Assembly: GCA_031400775.1 (NCBI GenBank)
Contig: JANNQN010000177.1
Coordinates: 1 to 35,393, forward strand
DNA: 35,393 bases
Source: PALSA-1355 sp031400775
GTDB lineage: Bacteria; Planctomycetota; Planctomycetia; Pirellulales; PALSA-1355
Direction: 5' to 3'
Made by a program: the position numbers and the translations under genes. A model generated the notes under the pieces. The model was not told where the DNA came from. It made no database searches and saw only the letters and a program-made list of their open reading frames with translations. How positions within the stretch are numbered: the first letter of the stretch is position 1; each line of letters opens with the position of its first letter. Positions 27,427-35,393 of this stretch are shown in pieces.

Positions 27427-28425
27427 TTACGCCCCGCCCGGAGCCAGAAAGGGGGACGCCTCGCAAATTCGGGCCAGGCACGCGGAATCCAACGGACCGG
27501 CGGCGGCATAGCGAGCCACTTGAGACACTTGCTCGGGCGAGGCTAATCCGACGATCGCGCTACTCACCGCCGGATGGCTCAAGGCAAAACGCACGGCGGC
27601 TTCCTCGCGCCCCAGGCCCGCGGGCAGTCGCGCCGCCAGGGCGTCGGTGCGCTGCAAATCGCGCTCGTACAATTCAAGTGGAAAGAAGGGAGTCTTGGGC
27701 GTGTGCGGGCTGGGAGGGCTGCCGGCCAATGCGCCGCCGGCCAGCACGCGAATCGCGAACACGCCCATCCCGCGCCGCCCGCAAATCGAAATCAGGTTGC
27801 CGTAGTTGGCTTCAGAAAAGTCGGCGGCGACCGACTGTCCCGCGCTCGGGTTCAGCAAGTTGTATGGAATCTGCAAGGTATCGAAGGCGCCGCTGCCGAT
27901 GACCTGTTCGAGTGCCGCGGGCTCGCCCAAGCCAGTCAACCCCAGGTGCGCCACGAGTCCTAGCTGCTTGAGACGGTCGAACTCTTCGAGCACGCCACCG
28001 GCGGCCATCACGTGCGCGGGCGTGAGCGAAGTCGGCTGTGCTCCGACCTCCGTGGTGATCGAGTTGTGAAGCTGCAGCAAGGCAATCCTCTCCAGCCGCA
28101 ATCGCCGCAGGCTGGTCAGCACCGACTCGCGGACGTGCAAGCCGATCGCGCGAAGCTGATTCGGCATCAGACGAACTTTAGTCGCGACGTGGACCTGGCT
28201 GTGGGCGCCCAGGTCTGATAGTACACGGCCGAGGTTTTCTTCCGACTGGCCGTCGCCGTAGCTGGCCGCCGTATCGAACCAGTTGACGCCCAACTCGATC
28301 GCGCGGCGAACGGTCTCGCGCTGCGTGGGATTGCGCTCGCCGACGAGCAACTGCGAGACGGGCCCGGCGCCAAACGAAATTGCCGAAACGCGAACACCGG
28401 TCGAGCCTAAGGTGCGATATTCCAT
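27427..28425 (-). CDS. Aldo/keto reductase
   Basis: A 332-residue NADPH-dependent oxidoreductase with a TIM-barrel fold. The catalytic tetrad is visible as Asp 51 and Tyr 56 (FDTAASYGDG), Lys 83 (ATK) and His 120 (LLQLH). The N-terminus MEYRTLGSTGVRVS is the usual family start, so the ATG at 28425 is chosen over an in-frame TTG at 28464. SAIVGLASPEQV near the C-terminus is the NADP-phosphate-binding segment. It lies in the middle of a four-gene run and is probably expressed with the MFS and dehydrogenase genes. Likely role: reduction or oxidation of a sugar or sugar-derived carbonyl. Confidence 0.92.
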   Translation of the reverse strand: MEYRTLGSTGVRVSAISFGAGPVSQLLVGERNPTQRETVRRAIELGVNWFDTAASYGDGQSEENLGRVLSDLGAHSQVHVATKVRLMPNQLRAIGLHVRESVLTSLRRLRLERIALLQLHNSITTEVGAQPTSLTPAHVMAAGGVLEEFDRLKQLGLVAHLGLTGLGEPAALEQVIGSGAFDTLQIPYNLLNPSAGQSVAADFSEANYGNLISICGRRGMGVFAIRVLAGGALAGSPPSPHTPKTPFFPLELYERDLQRTDALAARLPAGLGREEAAVRFALSHPAVSSAIVGLASPEQVSQVARYAAAGPLDSACLARICEASPFLAPGGA

Positions 28426-28473
28426 GCGGTGCGGAAACAGATGGCGATACGCGATCGGTAGCAAACGCCACGC

Positions 28474-29550
28474 CTAGCGCAGGGCATCGCAAGCCGCCAG
28501 AGCCAGCAGTGCCATGTTCGAGCCGGCGTGCGTCAGAAAATGCTTGCTATCCATGTGGAGCGAACGGGTGAACCAGCGACCGCTGGCACGTTGATTCGAC
28601 TTGATCCAGCCCACGCCTTTGACCAGCCGCGGGTCGGACGCCGAAACACCGGCGCGGCGTGCCAAGAGAACGGCCAACCCGGTCGCGTAACCATCGCTAG
28701 TCTTGACATCCTGCGGCGACCCGTCGGCCCGTTTCCAATTGCCCAGCGAAGCCACGCTCCAGCCGCCATCGTCGTGCTGCAGAGCCAACAACTGGTCCAC
28801 GAGCGCCTGCCGCTCGCCGGGTGAGAGCCAACCGGGACGATAGGTGTCGGCCCAGAGGAGCATCAACCGATGGTGCAAGGTTGGCATGGGCGTCTTGGTA
28901 AGATAGGTCTTCAGTTTGGCGATACCTTCGGTCGCGGCGGGCGTCTGGGCATAATCCTCGGGCGCGAGCGAAACGGCCAGCGCGGCCATGGTCGCGCCAA
29001 ACTCGTGATCGCTTTCGAACGGCGGCCAGTCGCAAGTGATCCACTCGAAGCCGCCGCCGGCCTGTTGGACGGTCCACATTCGCTCGAGCGCCACTTTGGT
29101 CACCGGGTGCAGCTTGCCGCCGGTCGCGGCGTCGTTGGCCGCCAGCGTCAGCGCGCTCATCACCACCTCGGCATCCCAGCGAGGTCCTTTGTCCGGCCAG
29201 CGCTTGGTCACCAGGTCCTCGGCGTACTGACGCACCGAGCGATGGGCTTCGTCGCCAGCGCCCAATGCCGGCCGGGCCAGCATGTACAGGTAATTGGTGT
29301 GGCAGGTCATGCAGTCCCGCTCTTTTTGCCAGGCCAGCGAGGCGGAATCGAGAAAGTGCTTGCCCCGCTCCAACGAAAACCCGCCGGCCAGCGGCTCGTC
29401 GGGCGAATTGGCGGTCGGCTCCACGGCATTGGCCAAGGTTACCTCGCCCGGCGCTGTGGACGCGGCAGTGGTTGGCTCGTCCCCGCGCGCTTGGGCCACG
29501 GCAAATAGCAGCAAGCCGAATCCAATAGCCATCCAACGCTGTGCGAACAT
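28474..29550 (-). CDS. Exported squalene-cyclase/prenyltransferase-repeat protein with a CxxCH motif
   Basis: A 358-residue protein with a signal peptide (about 1-23) and GGAGG 8 bases before its ATG. After an Ala/Pro-rich linker comes KERDCMTCH (Cys 80, Cys 83, His 84), a c-type-heme-like or metal-binding motif next to TNYLYMLARP. The rest is an alpha/alpha toroid built from repeats like those of squalene-hopene cyclases, including QHDDGGWS at 258-265. The catalytic DxDD motif of true cyclases is not seen, so terpene cyclisation is unlikely. I recall similar proteins as common in planctomycetes, with no known function. It is the first gene of the operon with the aldo/keto reductase (48 bases to its ATG). 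Confidence 0.8.
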   Translation of the reverse strand: MFAQRWMAIGFGLLLFAVAQARGDEPTTAASTAPGEVTLANAVEPTANSPDEPLAGGFSLERGKHFLDSASLAWQKERDCMTCHTNYLYMLARPALGAGDEAHRSVRQYAEDLVTKRWPDKGPRWDAEVVMSALTLAANDAATGGKLHPVTKVALERMWTVQQAGGGFEWITCDWPPFESDHEFGATMAALAVSLAPEDYAQTPAATEGIAKLKTYLTKTPMPTLHHRLMLLWADTYRPGWLSPGERQALVDQLLALQHDDGGWSVASLGNWKRADGSPQDVKTSDGYATGLAVLLARRAGVSASDPRLVKGVGWIKSNQRASGRWFTRSLHMDSKHFLTHAGSNMALLALAACDALR

Positions 29551-29662
29551 GGCCGAATCCTCCAGATTGCACTTCGGGCGAGCCGAGTCGGGAAACGTGT
29601 CTGGAATATCCTAACGCATGGAACGGCCGCTTGCACGCCGCAAGGGGCGGCCTATTCAAACG

Positions 29663-29703
29663 AAAAGGGCCGGCGCCTCACGCGAGGCCGCCGGCCCTGT
29701 TTA
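29663..29703 (-). terminator. Hairpin terminator, possibly bidirectional
   Basis: AGGGCCGGCG (29666-29675) pairs perfectly with CGCCGGCCCT (29689-29698), with a further CCTC/GAGG pairing inside. An A-run at 29663-29666 gives a U-run on the minus transcript. It lies 42 bases past the stop of the copper-oxygenase fusion gene (29745). On the + side only a short T-run follows. Confidence 0.75.
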
Positions 29704-29744
29704 ATACTCCAGACCAAGCGAGACGTAACTGTCCGCCGTCGGCC

Positions 29745-31523
29745 CTATTTGGATGCCGACTTAACGATGTCGGTGCGCGCCTTGATCGATGAGTAGAAGC
29801 CGAACATCATCTCGTCCCAGGTCTGCTCGCCCCAGGTGACCTCTTGCGATGGATCCGGGTTGGCCAGGTTATCGGTCGAGTTGTCGAAAAAGGCCGTGCA
29901 GATCATCCGGCTGCCACGGGGCACCAGCCGGGGTTCCTTCAACATGTACCACAACTGCCAGTTGAAGTCGTACTTGGGCACGTCGAGCAGCACTTCGCGC
30001 GTGCCATCCGGCAGCTCCAGTTCGTACTTGAACGACTTGCCGCGCAAGTGCATGTGCGGGTTCATGCCCAAGAGCAGCGTGTCCTTGATGAATAATTTGC
30101 GAGCCGTGATCTTATGATCCGAGACATTCGGAGGAATTCTCAGGGCCAGATCGCCACAACTTCCGCCCATCACTTCGTGGGTGATCTCGCTAGGATCGGC
30201 ATAAACGAAGCCCACATAGCTGCGGTCCTGTTGTTCCGTGCCGTTGGGCGTGTAGTGGACCTGGAAAATCAACTTCGAGCCAGCCTTGGCCCGAATCGCG
30301 ATGCCCTTGTCGAATCGCCGCGGGGTCATGCCGGGAGCATAGGCCATCTGCGGAGTGCCAAAGCGATCTCCGCCCGGCTCCTGCACAAACACGATCACGT
30401 GATGCACGACGGCCGGATTGCTGCACTTGACGTCGGCCTCTTTGATCCAATGATCTTCCTTGAAGCCGGGATCCACTTCGTAGATCTGATATTGCACTAC
30501 GCCTTCGGCCGGGACTGTATACGGCTTGTCGCTCATGTAAAAAATCTGGTCCGGCTTGGAGATGCCCCAGCCCTTGGCATACTGCACGGGGGCCGGCAAG
30601 TCGCTGGGCGAACCCTCGGGGCAGCCGTTCTCGATCCAGCGGTCGATCTGCGCGAGCTCCTCTTTGCTGAGCGAGGGGTTATTCTTGAACTGATCGTGCT
30701 GCTTGGCGGCAAACCAGGGAGGCATGCGGCGCTCGTTCGTCACTTCGCGAATCATCTCGGCCCAGCCCACCACCTCGTTGTAGCTGGTCAAGCTGAACGG
30801 CGCGATCTGCCCCTCGTGGTGGCACTCGACGCAACGATTCTGCAGAATGCGGACGATCTGCTTTGAATAGGTCACGTCGCCCGACGGATCGGGACGCTTC
30901 ACCCGACCGATCAGGCAACCCAGTGCCTCGGTCGTCGGCTGGCTGACGGCCTTGCCGGCCAGCAGTTCTTCCAGGGCCACTTCCACGTCGCCGCGACTGG
31001 CCGTTAGCTTGCTGAAACCGATGCCGTACTTATCGTCAATGCGTCCCCAATACCGCACGGCGCGGTCCTGGTCGAGGATGAATATCTCGGGCGTGCGGAC
31101 GGCGCCAAAGCGATCGGCAATCTTGTTGCCCGGATCCTTGAGAATCGTGAACGGAAAATTGTGTCGCTGAGCGTGCGCGGCGACCTCGGTGATCGAATCT
31201 TGCTGATTCGAATTGATGCCCACGAATGCCACGTTCTTGCCTTTCCATTTTTCGGCCAGCTCCGACAACCGCGGCGCATAGAGATTCGCCAGCGGACACT
31301 CGGTGCCCAGGAAGGCCACCACGACCAGCTTCGCATCGGACCATTCCTTGAGCGAGCGAGCCCGACCGCGAAAGTCGTCCAACGTGAAGTCGTCGATCTT
31401 GCGGCCGACGCGCGGTTGGTCGGCGCCTTGGGCATTGCCGCCCGCTGCCAGCGGAATTACCAGGCTAACCAGGGTGGCCAGCGCGAGAAACCTCGCGGCC
31501 GAGCGCTTGAAATAGTGCGTCAT
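29745..31523 (-). CDS. Redoxin / cytochrome c / PHM-like copper monooxygenase fusion (copy 2)
   Basis: A 592-residue exported protein (signal about 1-33) joining three redox modules. Residues 38-200 are a thioredoxin-fold redoxin domain with one active-site Cys (Cys 76 in GTECPLANLYAP; no CxxC) and a later conserved Cys 203 in GCLIGR. Residues about 215-305 hold a c-type heme motif CVECHH (231-236) with MPPW (267-270) as a possible axial-Met segment. Residues about 340-580 resemble peptidylglycine alpha-hydroxylating monooxygenase: HH at 374-375, His 423 (VHYTPNG), HMH at 490-492 and Met 572/573, matching the two copper sites. The start has GGAG 8 bases upstream, inside the end of its paralogue's gene. 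The substrate is unknown. Confidence 0.85.
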   Translation of the reverse strand: MTHYFKRSAARFLALATLVSLVIPLAAGGNAQGADQPRVGRKIDDFTLDDFRGRARSLKEWSDAKLVVVAFLGTECPLANLYAPRLSELAEKWKGKNVAFVGINSNQQDSITEVAAHAQRHNFPFTILKDPGNKIADRFGAVRTPEIFILDQDRAVRYWGRIDDKYGIGFSKLTASRGDVEVALEELLAGKAVSQPTTEALGCLIGRVKRPDPSGDVTYSKQIVRILQNRCVECHHEGQIAPFSLTSYNEVVGWAEMIREVTNERRMPPWFAAKQHDQFKNNPSLSKEELAQIDRWIENGCPEGSPSDLPAPVQYAKGWGISKPDQIFYMSDKPYTVPAEGVVQYQIYEVDPGFKEDHWIKEADVKCSNPAVVHHVIVFVQEPGGDRFGTPQMAYAPGMTPRRFDKGIAIRAKAGSKLIFQVHYTPNGTEQQDRSYVGFVYADPSEITHEVMGGSCGDLALRIPPNVSDHKITARKLFIKDTLLLGMNPHMHLRGKSFKYELELPDGTREVLLDVPKYDFNWQLWYMLKEPRLVPRGSRMICTAFFDNSTDNLANPDPSQEVTWGEQTWDEMMFGFYSSIKARTDIVKSASK

Positions 31524-31526
31524 CGT

Positions 31527-33380
31527 TCAATCTCCGGTTTTCGTGTTGGATGCCGGTCCGGCCAGCTCGGCGGACAGGTCTTGATCGGCCAGACAGATTT
31601 CAAACCATCCGTACATCATCTCTTCCCAAGTCTGCGGACCATAGCGCACTTCCTTCGTGGGGTCCGGATTGTTGAGATTGTCCTGCGAGTTGTCGAAATG
31701 GGCGACGCAGTGCAGCTTCGAGCCCTTGGGCACGCGGCGCGGCTCGGCCAGGATGTAGGTCGTCTGCCAGCCAAAGTCGTACTGCGGAACGTTGAGGACG
31801 GTCTCTTCCTTGCCGTCGGGAAGAATCAACGTGTAGACAAAGTCCTTGCCCCGCACGTGCATATGCGGAGAGACCGACCACAACAGCGAGTCGTGCTCGA
31901 ACTCGTACCACGACTCTACCTCGTGCGCCGCCGCGCCGGGCGGAATCGCAAAGTCGTGCGTGCCCGCATGCTGAACGGCCACCTCGCGCTTAACCGTGCG
32001 GGGATCGGCGAACTTGATGCCTACATAGCTGCGATCGTCCTGCTTGGTTCCGTTGGGCGTGTAGTGCAACTGAAACAGAAGTTTAGAGCCCTTGGGGATG
32101 AAACGGGCCGTGCCCTTAGGCAACACGGGCGGTCGCAGACCCGGCGAAAACGACGCGAACCAGTCGAGCGCCGTCTTGGGCAAGTCGGCGCTGTAGTACT
32201 TCGACGCTCCGCGCGGCGGCACGACGTACATCACGATATGGTGTACCACGGCCGGAGTGCCGGGCCGGGGCTCCATCGCCGAAACCCATTTGTCCTCGGT
32301 CCAACCCGGATCGACCACAAAGCTCTGATACGGCACCGTTCCTTCCGCGGGAACCGTGAACGGCTCGCCCATGTAAATCACCTGGTCCGGCTCCGGAATC
32401 ATCCAGCCGGCGGCGAACTTGGGCGGCTCGGGCAGATCGCCCGGATCGCCCTGCGGCGCGCCGGCCGCGACCCAGCGGGCGATCGACTGCTTGTCTTCGT
32501 CGCTCAGTCGGCAGTCATTCGAAAACTCGCCGTAGCGCGGATCGGCGTGCCAGGGAGGCATACGCTGTTCTTGCACCACCTCGTTGATCATTTCGGCCCA
32601 GCCGGCGGCGTCTTCATAGCTCGTCAACGAGAAGGGTCCGATCTGTCCTTCGCGGTGGCAGAAGACGCAATTCTTGTTCAAAACCCGCGCGATCTGGTTC
32701 GAGTAGGTGACTTCGCTGTCGGCCTGCGCCTTGCGCTGTCGTCCGATCAGGCAGCCGCTGGCTATGGTCTCGGCCATGCTCACGCTCTTGCCGGCCAGCA
32801 GCTCGTCAAGCGCCACGGCCAGATCCTGTCGCCGCGGCGCCGCCAACTGATAGGCCACGGCTTTGCCGCTGGCGTTGGGCTGTAACCCGTACTGATCGTC
32901 GACCCGTCCGTGGTAGCGCACGACCCGTTCGCGATCCAGCACGAACACCTCAGGCACCCGGACTGCATGGACCCGATCGGCCAGCGAGTTGCCGGAATCT
33001 TTCAGGATCGGAAAGTCGACGCCGTGTAGGCGGGCAAAATTCTTAAGCTCCGTGATATTGTCCTGGGCATTCGAGCTGACGCCCAAGACGGCCACGCCCG
33101 AGTCCTTGTATTTGCCGGCCAATTCGGCCAGCCGCGGGGCATAAAGCCTGGCACGGGGGCACTCGGCCCCCAGGAACGCGAGCACAACCAGTTTTTGATC
33201 TGCATAGTCAGCCAGGCGATGCTTCTTGCCGTAGATGTCGGCTAGATCGAAGTCATCGAGCTTCTGGCCGAGCGCGCTGGCCTGTGGCTTTTCCGTCTGC
33301 GGTTCAGCAGCTCGTGCCGCCAGACCCGTGCTGAAACACGCAAGGCAAGCGGTGGTCATGATGAATCGGCTTGCGAACAT
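31527..33380 (-). CDS. Redoxin / cytochrome c / PHM-like copper monooxygenase fusion (copy 1)
   Basis: A 617-residue paralogue of the next gene downstream, same module order. A signal peptide covers about 1-25. The redoxin domain has Cys 74 (GAECPRARLYAP) and Cys 210 (GCLIGR). The heme motif is CVFCH (238-242) with MPPW (274-277). The dicopper domain shows HH at 380-381, His 439 (LHYTPNG), HMH at 506-508 and Met 588/589. Electrons could pass from heme to copper and on to oxygen within one chain, but this is inferred. Upstream are 22 bases to the TetR stop, with GGAG 9 bases before ATG; downstream are 3 bases to copy 2. The paralogues differ enough (about half identical by eye) to suggest an old duplication with separate roles. 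Confidence 0.85.
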   Translation of the reverse strand: MFASRFIMTTACLACFSTGLAARAAEPQTEKPQASALGQKLDDFDLADIYGKKHRLADYADQKLVVLAFLGAECPRARLYAPRLAELAGKYKDSGVAVLGVSSNAQDNITELKNFARLHGVDFPILKDSGNSLADRVHAVRVPEVFVLDRERVVRYHGRVDDQYGLQPNASGKAVAYQLAAPRRQDLAVALDELLAGKSVSMAETIASGCLIGRQRKAQADSEVTYSNQIARVLNKNCVFCHREGQIGPFSLTSYEDAAGWAEMINEVVQEQRMPPWHADPRYGEFSNDCRLSDEDKQSIARWVAAGAPQGDPGDLPEPPKFAAGWMIPEPDQVIYMGEPFTVPAEGTVPYQSFVVDPGWTEDKWVSAMEPRPGTPAVVHHIVMYVVPPRGASKYYSADLPKTALDWFASFSPGLRPPVLPKGTARFIPKGSKLLFQLHYTPNGTKQDDRSYVGIKFADPRTVKREVAVQHAGTHDFAIPPGAAAHEVESWYEFEHDSLLWSVSPHMHVRGKDFVYTLILPDGKEETVLNVPQYDFGWQTTYILAEPRRVPKGSKLHCVAHFDNSQDNLNNPDPTKEVRYGPQTWEEMMYGWFEICLADQDLSAELAGPASNTKTGD

Positions 33381-33402
33381 GGCTCCGATCTCCGTTTAGC
33401 GA

Positions 33403-34119
33403 TTACGAGAATAACGCATCGAGCGTGGATCGCAGCCGCTGTGGTTCGAAGTAGCGCGCAAGAGCGCGATCCGTCAGACCCAAACCGCGCAGCGAGAACA
33501 GTACGGCCTGGTCAGTCAGGTTCCGCTTGCTGCCGGCATATTCGAAGGCCGGCCGGTCCGGCAGATGACTCAAGCGCAGCGCCAACGCCATCTGTTGCAC
33601 GAAGCGAAAGCGGTGCGCCGGTTCGACCGCCATCGCTACCACGTCGCCAGCAGCAACGGCCGCGTCGAAACTTTGCACGACATAATCCATCCAGGCGGCA
33701 GCCGTCTCGGCAAACACGGCCCGGGCGTGCTGGCCGTCTTCCAGCAGGCTACGAAACACCAGCCGCTCGGTGCCGCGCTCGTGGGCTTTGCGGCCGGGGA
33801 ACCCGAACACGATGAAGTTGACCGTGGCATAGGTGAGCAAGACGAAGCTCTCCGTGCTGGGCTCGAGCGTTGCCAGCCGCTCGATCGTGAACCGCGACGA
33901 CTCGCGCGCCGCCACGGCCGCCTGGTCGTAGAGGGCCTGCTTGCTGGGAAAGTGTTTGTAGAGCAGCGCCTCGGAGACGCCGGCGGCCAACGCGATATCG
34001 CGGACCGACGTACCGCTGAAGCCGCTTCGGGCAATGATCGGCGCCGCGGCCCTGAGGATGGATTGCTTGCGCTCCTCGGCCTTCAGTCGCTTGGGACGTT
34101 TGTTGCGGGCGATGCTCAT
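33403..34119 (-). CDS. TetR/AcrR family transcriptional regulator
   Basis: A 238-residue DNA-binding repressor. The basic N-terminus (ARNKRPKRLKAEERKQ) leads into the classical TetR helix-turn-helix: ILRAAAPIIARSGFSGTSVR, then DIALAAGVSEALLYKHFPSK (about 21-60). The C-terminal helical domain should bind a small ligand and dimerise. An in-frame GTG at 34176 would add 19 residues, but it lies inside the operator-like palindrome (34161-34180), so the ATG at 34119 is preferred. It is the first gene of the operon with both copper-oxygenase fusions and diverges from the sulfatase gene, so it probably represses itself, them and perhaps the sulfatase. Confidence 0.9.
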   Translation of the reverse strand: MSIARNKRPKRLKAEERKQSILRAAAPIIARSGFSGTSVRDIALAAGVSEALLYKHFPSKQALYDQAAVAARESSRFTIERLATLEPSTESFVLLTYATVNFIVFGFPGRKAHERGTERLVFRSLLEDGQHARAVFAETAAAWMDYVVQSFDAAVAAGDVVAMAVEPAHRFRFVQQMALALRLSHLPDRPAFEYAGSKRNLTDQAVLFSLRGLGLTDRALARYFEPQRLRSTLDALFS

Positions 34120-34160
34120 GGCCAGGTCGGATTCGTGGTGTAAGTCCTCGGAACAACTCA

Positions 34161-34180
34161 GTAAGTTAGCGTTCACTCAC
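34161..34180. promoter_or_regulatory. Operator-like quasi-palindrome between TetR and sulfatase genes
   Basis: GTAAGTTAGCGTTCACTCAC is imperfectly self-complementary: 14 of 20 positions match on reverse complement. The centre resembles known TetR-family operators of the type GAATGAACGTTCATTC. It lies 41 bases before the proposed TetR start and about 180 bases before the sulfatase start, well placed for autoregulation. Confidence 0.5.
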
Positions 34181-34362
34181 CATCTGAGTCAAGCTTTTAT
34201 TGATGGAGCAGAGCGTGCGGACCAAACCCCATCTGCAACCCAGGCTTTCGCAGGCCGATTTTCGTTGTATGATGACGCGCAATACATGCGACAACCACGT
34301 CTCGAAGCAAGCGGACCTGTCCGGTCAACCTTCTGGCAACCAATCAAGCGCGGAGAACGACG

Positions 34363-35393
34363 ATGTTCCACAGTCCAAAAATCCAGACACTCTTTGCACT
34401 GGGCATCGGAGCTTTGCTGGGGTTCGCGGCGACGAGCGGCCGCATCCTGCCGCGGGCTCAGGCCGTCGACGCCGCCGGGCAACCGGCCACGGTGAGTCAC
34501 TTTGAGCAGGCGGTTCTGCCGCCAACCGAAGCGTGCTGCGCGCAGGCCGCAGGGGCAGGACTGCTTTTGGCCGACGCCAGCACCGAAATCGCCCAGGTGC
34601 AAGCCGGACGGGCCAAGGGCGGCAGCAGCGCTTCGGGAAAGAAGCCCAACATCATTTTCATCATGGGGGACGACGTCGGCTGGTTTAACATCGGCGCCTA
34701 TCACCAGGGGATCATGTCCGGCCGCACGCCGAACCTCGACAAGCTGGCCAGCCAGGGAATCCGCTTCACCGACTACTACGCCGAGGCCAGTTGCACGGCC
34801 GGTCGGGCCAACTTTATCACCGGCCAGCTTCCCATCCGCACCGGGCTGACGACCGTCGGCCAGGCCGGTTCGCCGATCGGAATGCCGGAAAAGGCCCCCA
34901 CGATCGCCACGGCGCTCAAATCGCTGGGATATGCCACAGGCCAGTTCGGCAAGAACCACCTGGGCGACTTGAACCAGTTTCTGCCCACGGTCCACGGCTT
35001 CGATGAATTCTTCGGCTACCTCTATCACCTGGACGCGATGGAAGACCCGGCACATCGCAACTACCCGCCGGCTCTAATGGCCACGGTTGGTCCCAGGAAC
35101 ATGATCCATTCGTGGGCCACCGACAAGGACGACCCGACCGTGCAGCCGCGCTGGGGAAAAGTCGGCAAGCAGCGAATCGAGGATGCCGGCACGCTCTATC
35201 CGGACCGGATGGAGACCGTGGATGACGAGATTCTCAACCTCTCGCTCAAATTCGTGGACAAAGCCCGCAAGGACAACAAGCCGTTCTTCCTGTGGCTCAA
35301 CCCGACACGGATGCACGTGATCACGCATCTATCAGAGAAATACGAATCGATGCGCACGCCCGAGAACGGCTGGAGCATTCAAGAGGCCGGGAT
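34363..35393 (+). CDS. Sulfatase (arylsulfatase family), 3' end cut by window edge
   Basis: The reading frame is open from ATG 34363 to the right edge (343 codons shown). GGAG at 34352-34355 is 7 bases upstream. A signal peptide (about 1-37, ending AQAVDA) precedes an unusual low-complexity segment (about 38-92) with a Cys pair (59-60). The sulfatase fold then starts: NIIFIMGDDVGW (metal-binding Asp 103-104), TPNLDKLASQGIRFTDYY and SCTAGR. Cys 144 in the CxAxR form of the sulfatase motif is the residue converted to formylglycine. QFGKNHLGD and PFFLWLNPTRMHV continue the pattern. It would hydrolyse sulfate esters in the periplasm or outside the cell; planctomycetes use many such enzymes on algal polysaccharides. 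The specific substrate is not readable. Confidence 0.92.
   Translation, partial: MFHSPKIQTLFALGIGALLGFAATSGRILPRAQAVDAAGQPATVSHFEQAVLPPTEACCAQAAGAGLLLADASTEIAQVQAGRAKGGSSASGKKPNIIFIMGDDVGWFNIGAYHQGIMSGRTPNLDKLASQGIRFTDYYAEASCTAGRANFITGQLPIRTGLTTVGQAGSPIGMPEKAPTIATALKSLGYATGQFGKNHLGDLNQFLPTVHGFDEFFGYLYHLDAMEDPAHRNYPPALMATVGPRNMIHSWATDKDDPTVQPRWGKVGKQRIEDAGTLYPDRMETVDDEILNLSLKFVDKARKDNKPFFLWLNPTRMHVITHLSEKYESMRTPENGWSIQEAG

Noticed and set aside
31161..32885. A 574-codon + strand frame opposite the two copper-oxygenase fusion genes
   Set aside because: It spans two confident minus-strand genes and their junction and has no recognisable domain.
34189..35055. A 288-codon minus-strand frame at the right edge
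   Set aside because: The + strand frame here is a clear sulfatase with signal peptide, ribosome binding site and catalytic motif.

Overview
The window is GC-rich bacterial DNA, most likely from a member of the Planctomycetota, probably a Pirellulales-type genome. Several things point there: a DUF1559 type-IV-pilin-like protein, PEP-CTERM proteins, a sulfatase, large fusions of redoxin, cytochrome c and copper-monooxygenase domains, a squalene-cyclase-like protein with a CxxCH motif, and a long palindromic repeat of a kind I recall from planctomycete genomes. This placement comes from gene content, not from a marker gene.

Left region (1-3942). Three PEP-CTERM exported proteins lie in a row on the + strand: a cysteine-free C-type lectin and two unrecognised proteins. 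They follow a decayed, frameshifted fragment of another secreted-protein gene. The stretch looks less GC-rich and less densely coding than the rest, like an accessory surface-protein patch. No exosortase gene is in the window.

Core region (3945-15726). A minus-strand CehA/McbA-like protein comes first. A + strand run follows: a type-II DnaJ (CbpA-like) protein, a small membrane protein, rnpA, a DUF1559 protein, yidD, a lipoprotein-like fusion of a flagellar P-ring (FlgI) domain with HEAT repeats, and smc. The first three overlap and look like one operon. A minus-strand M50 site-2 protease converges on smc.

Energy, transport and glycosylation (15727-23700). A 766-base gap carries a promoter-like site on a perfect palindrome, plus stable stems. 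It precedes a divergent membrane pyrophosphatase (hppA-like), which ends in a good terminator. A CstA-family transporter with a large extra loop follows, then a TPR/GT41 O-GlcNAc-transferase-like protein. A 126-base nested palindromic repeat closes this strand.

Right region, minus strand (23717-34119). The block 29550 to 25169 reads as one operon: CxxCH/squalene-cyclase-like protein, aldo/keto reductase, MFS transporter, 3-hydroxyisobutyrate-dehydrogenase-like enzyme. A secreted DUF3386-like protein lies just downstream. A second operon runs from a TetR regulator into two tandem paralogues of about 600 residues, each joining a single-cysteine redoxin domain, a c-type heme motif and a PHM-like dicopper oxygenase domain. 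A partial sulfatase gene diverges from the TetR gene across an operator-like palindrome and runs off the right edge. The TetR/tandem-oxygenase/sulfatase locus is the most unusual part of the window. No rRNA, tRNA, CRISPR array, insertion sequence or phage gene was found.
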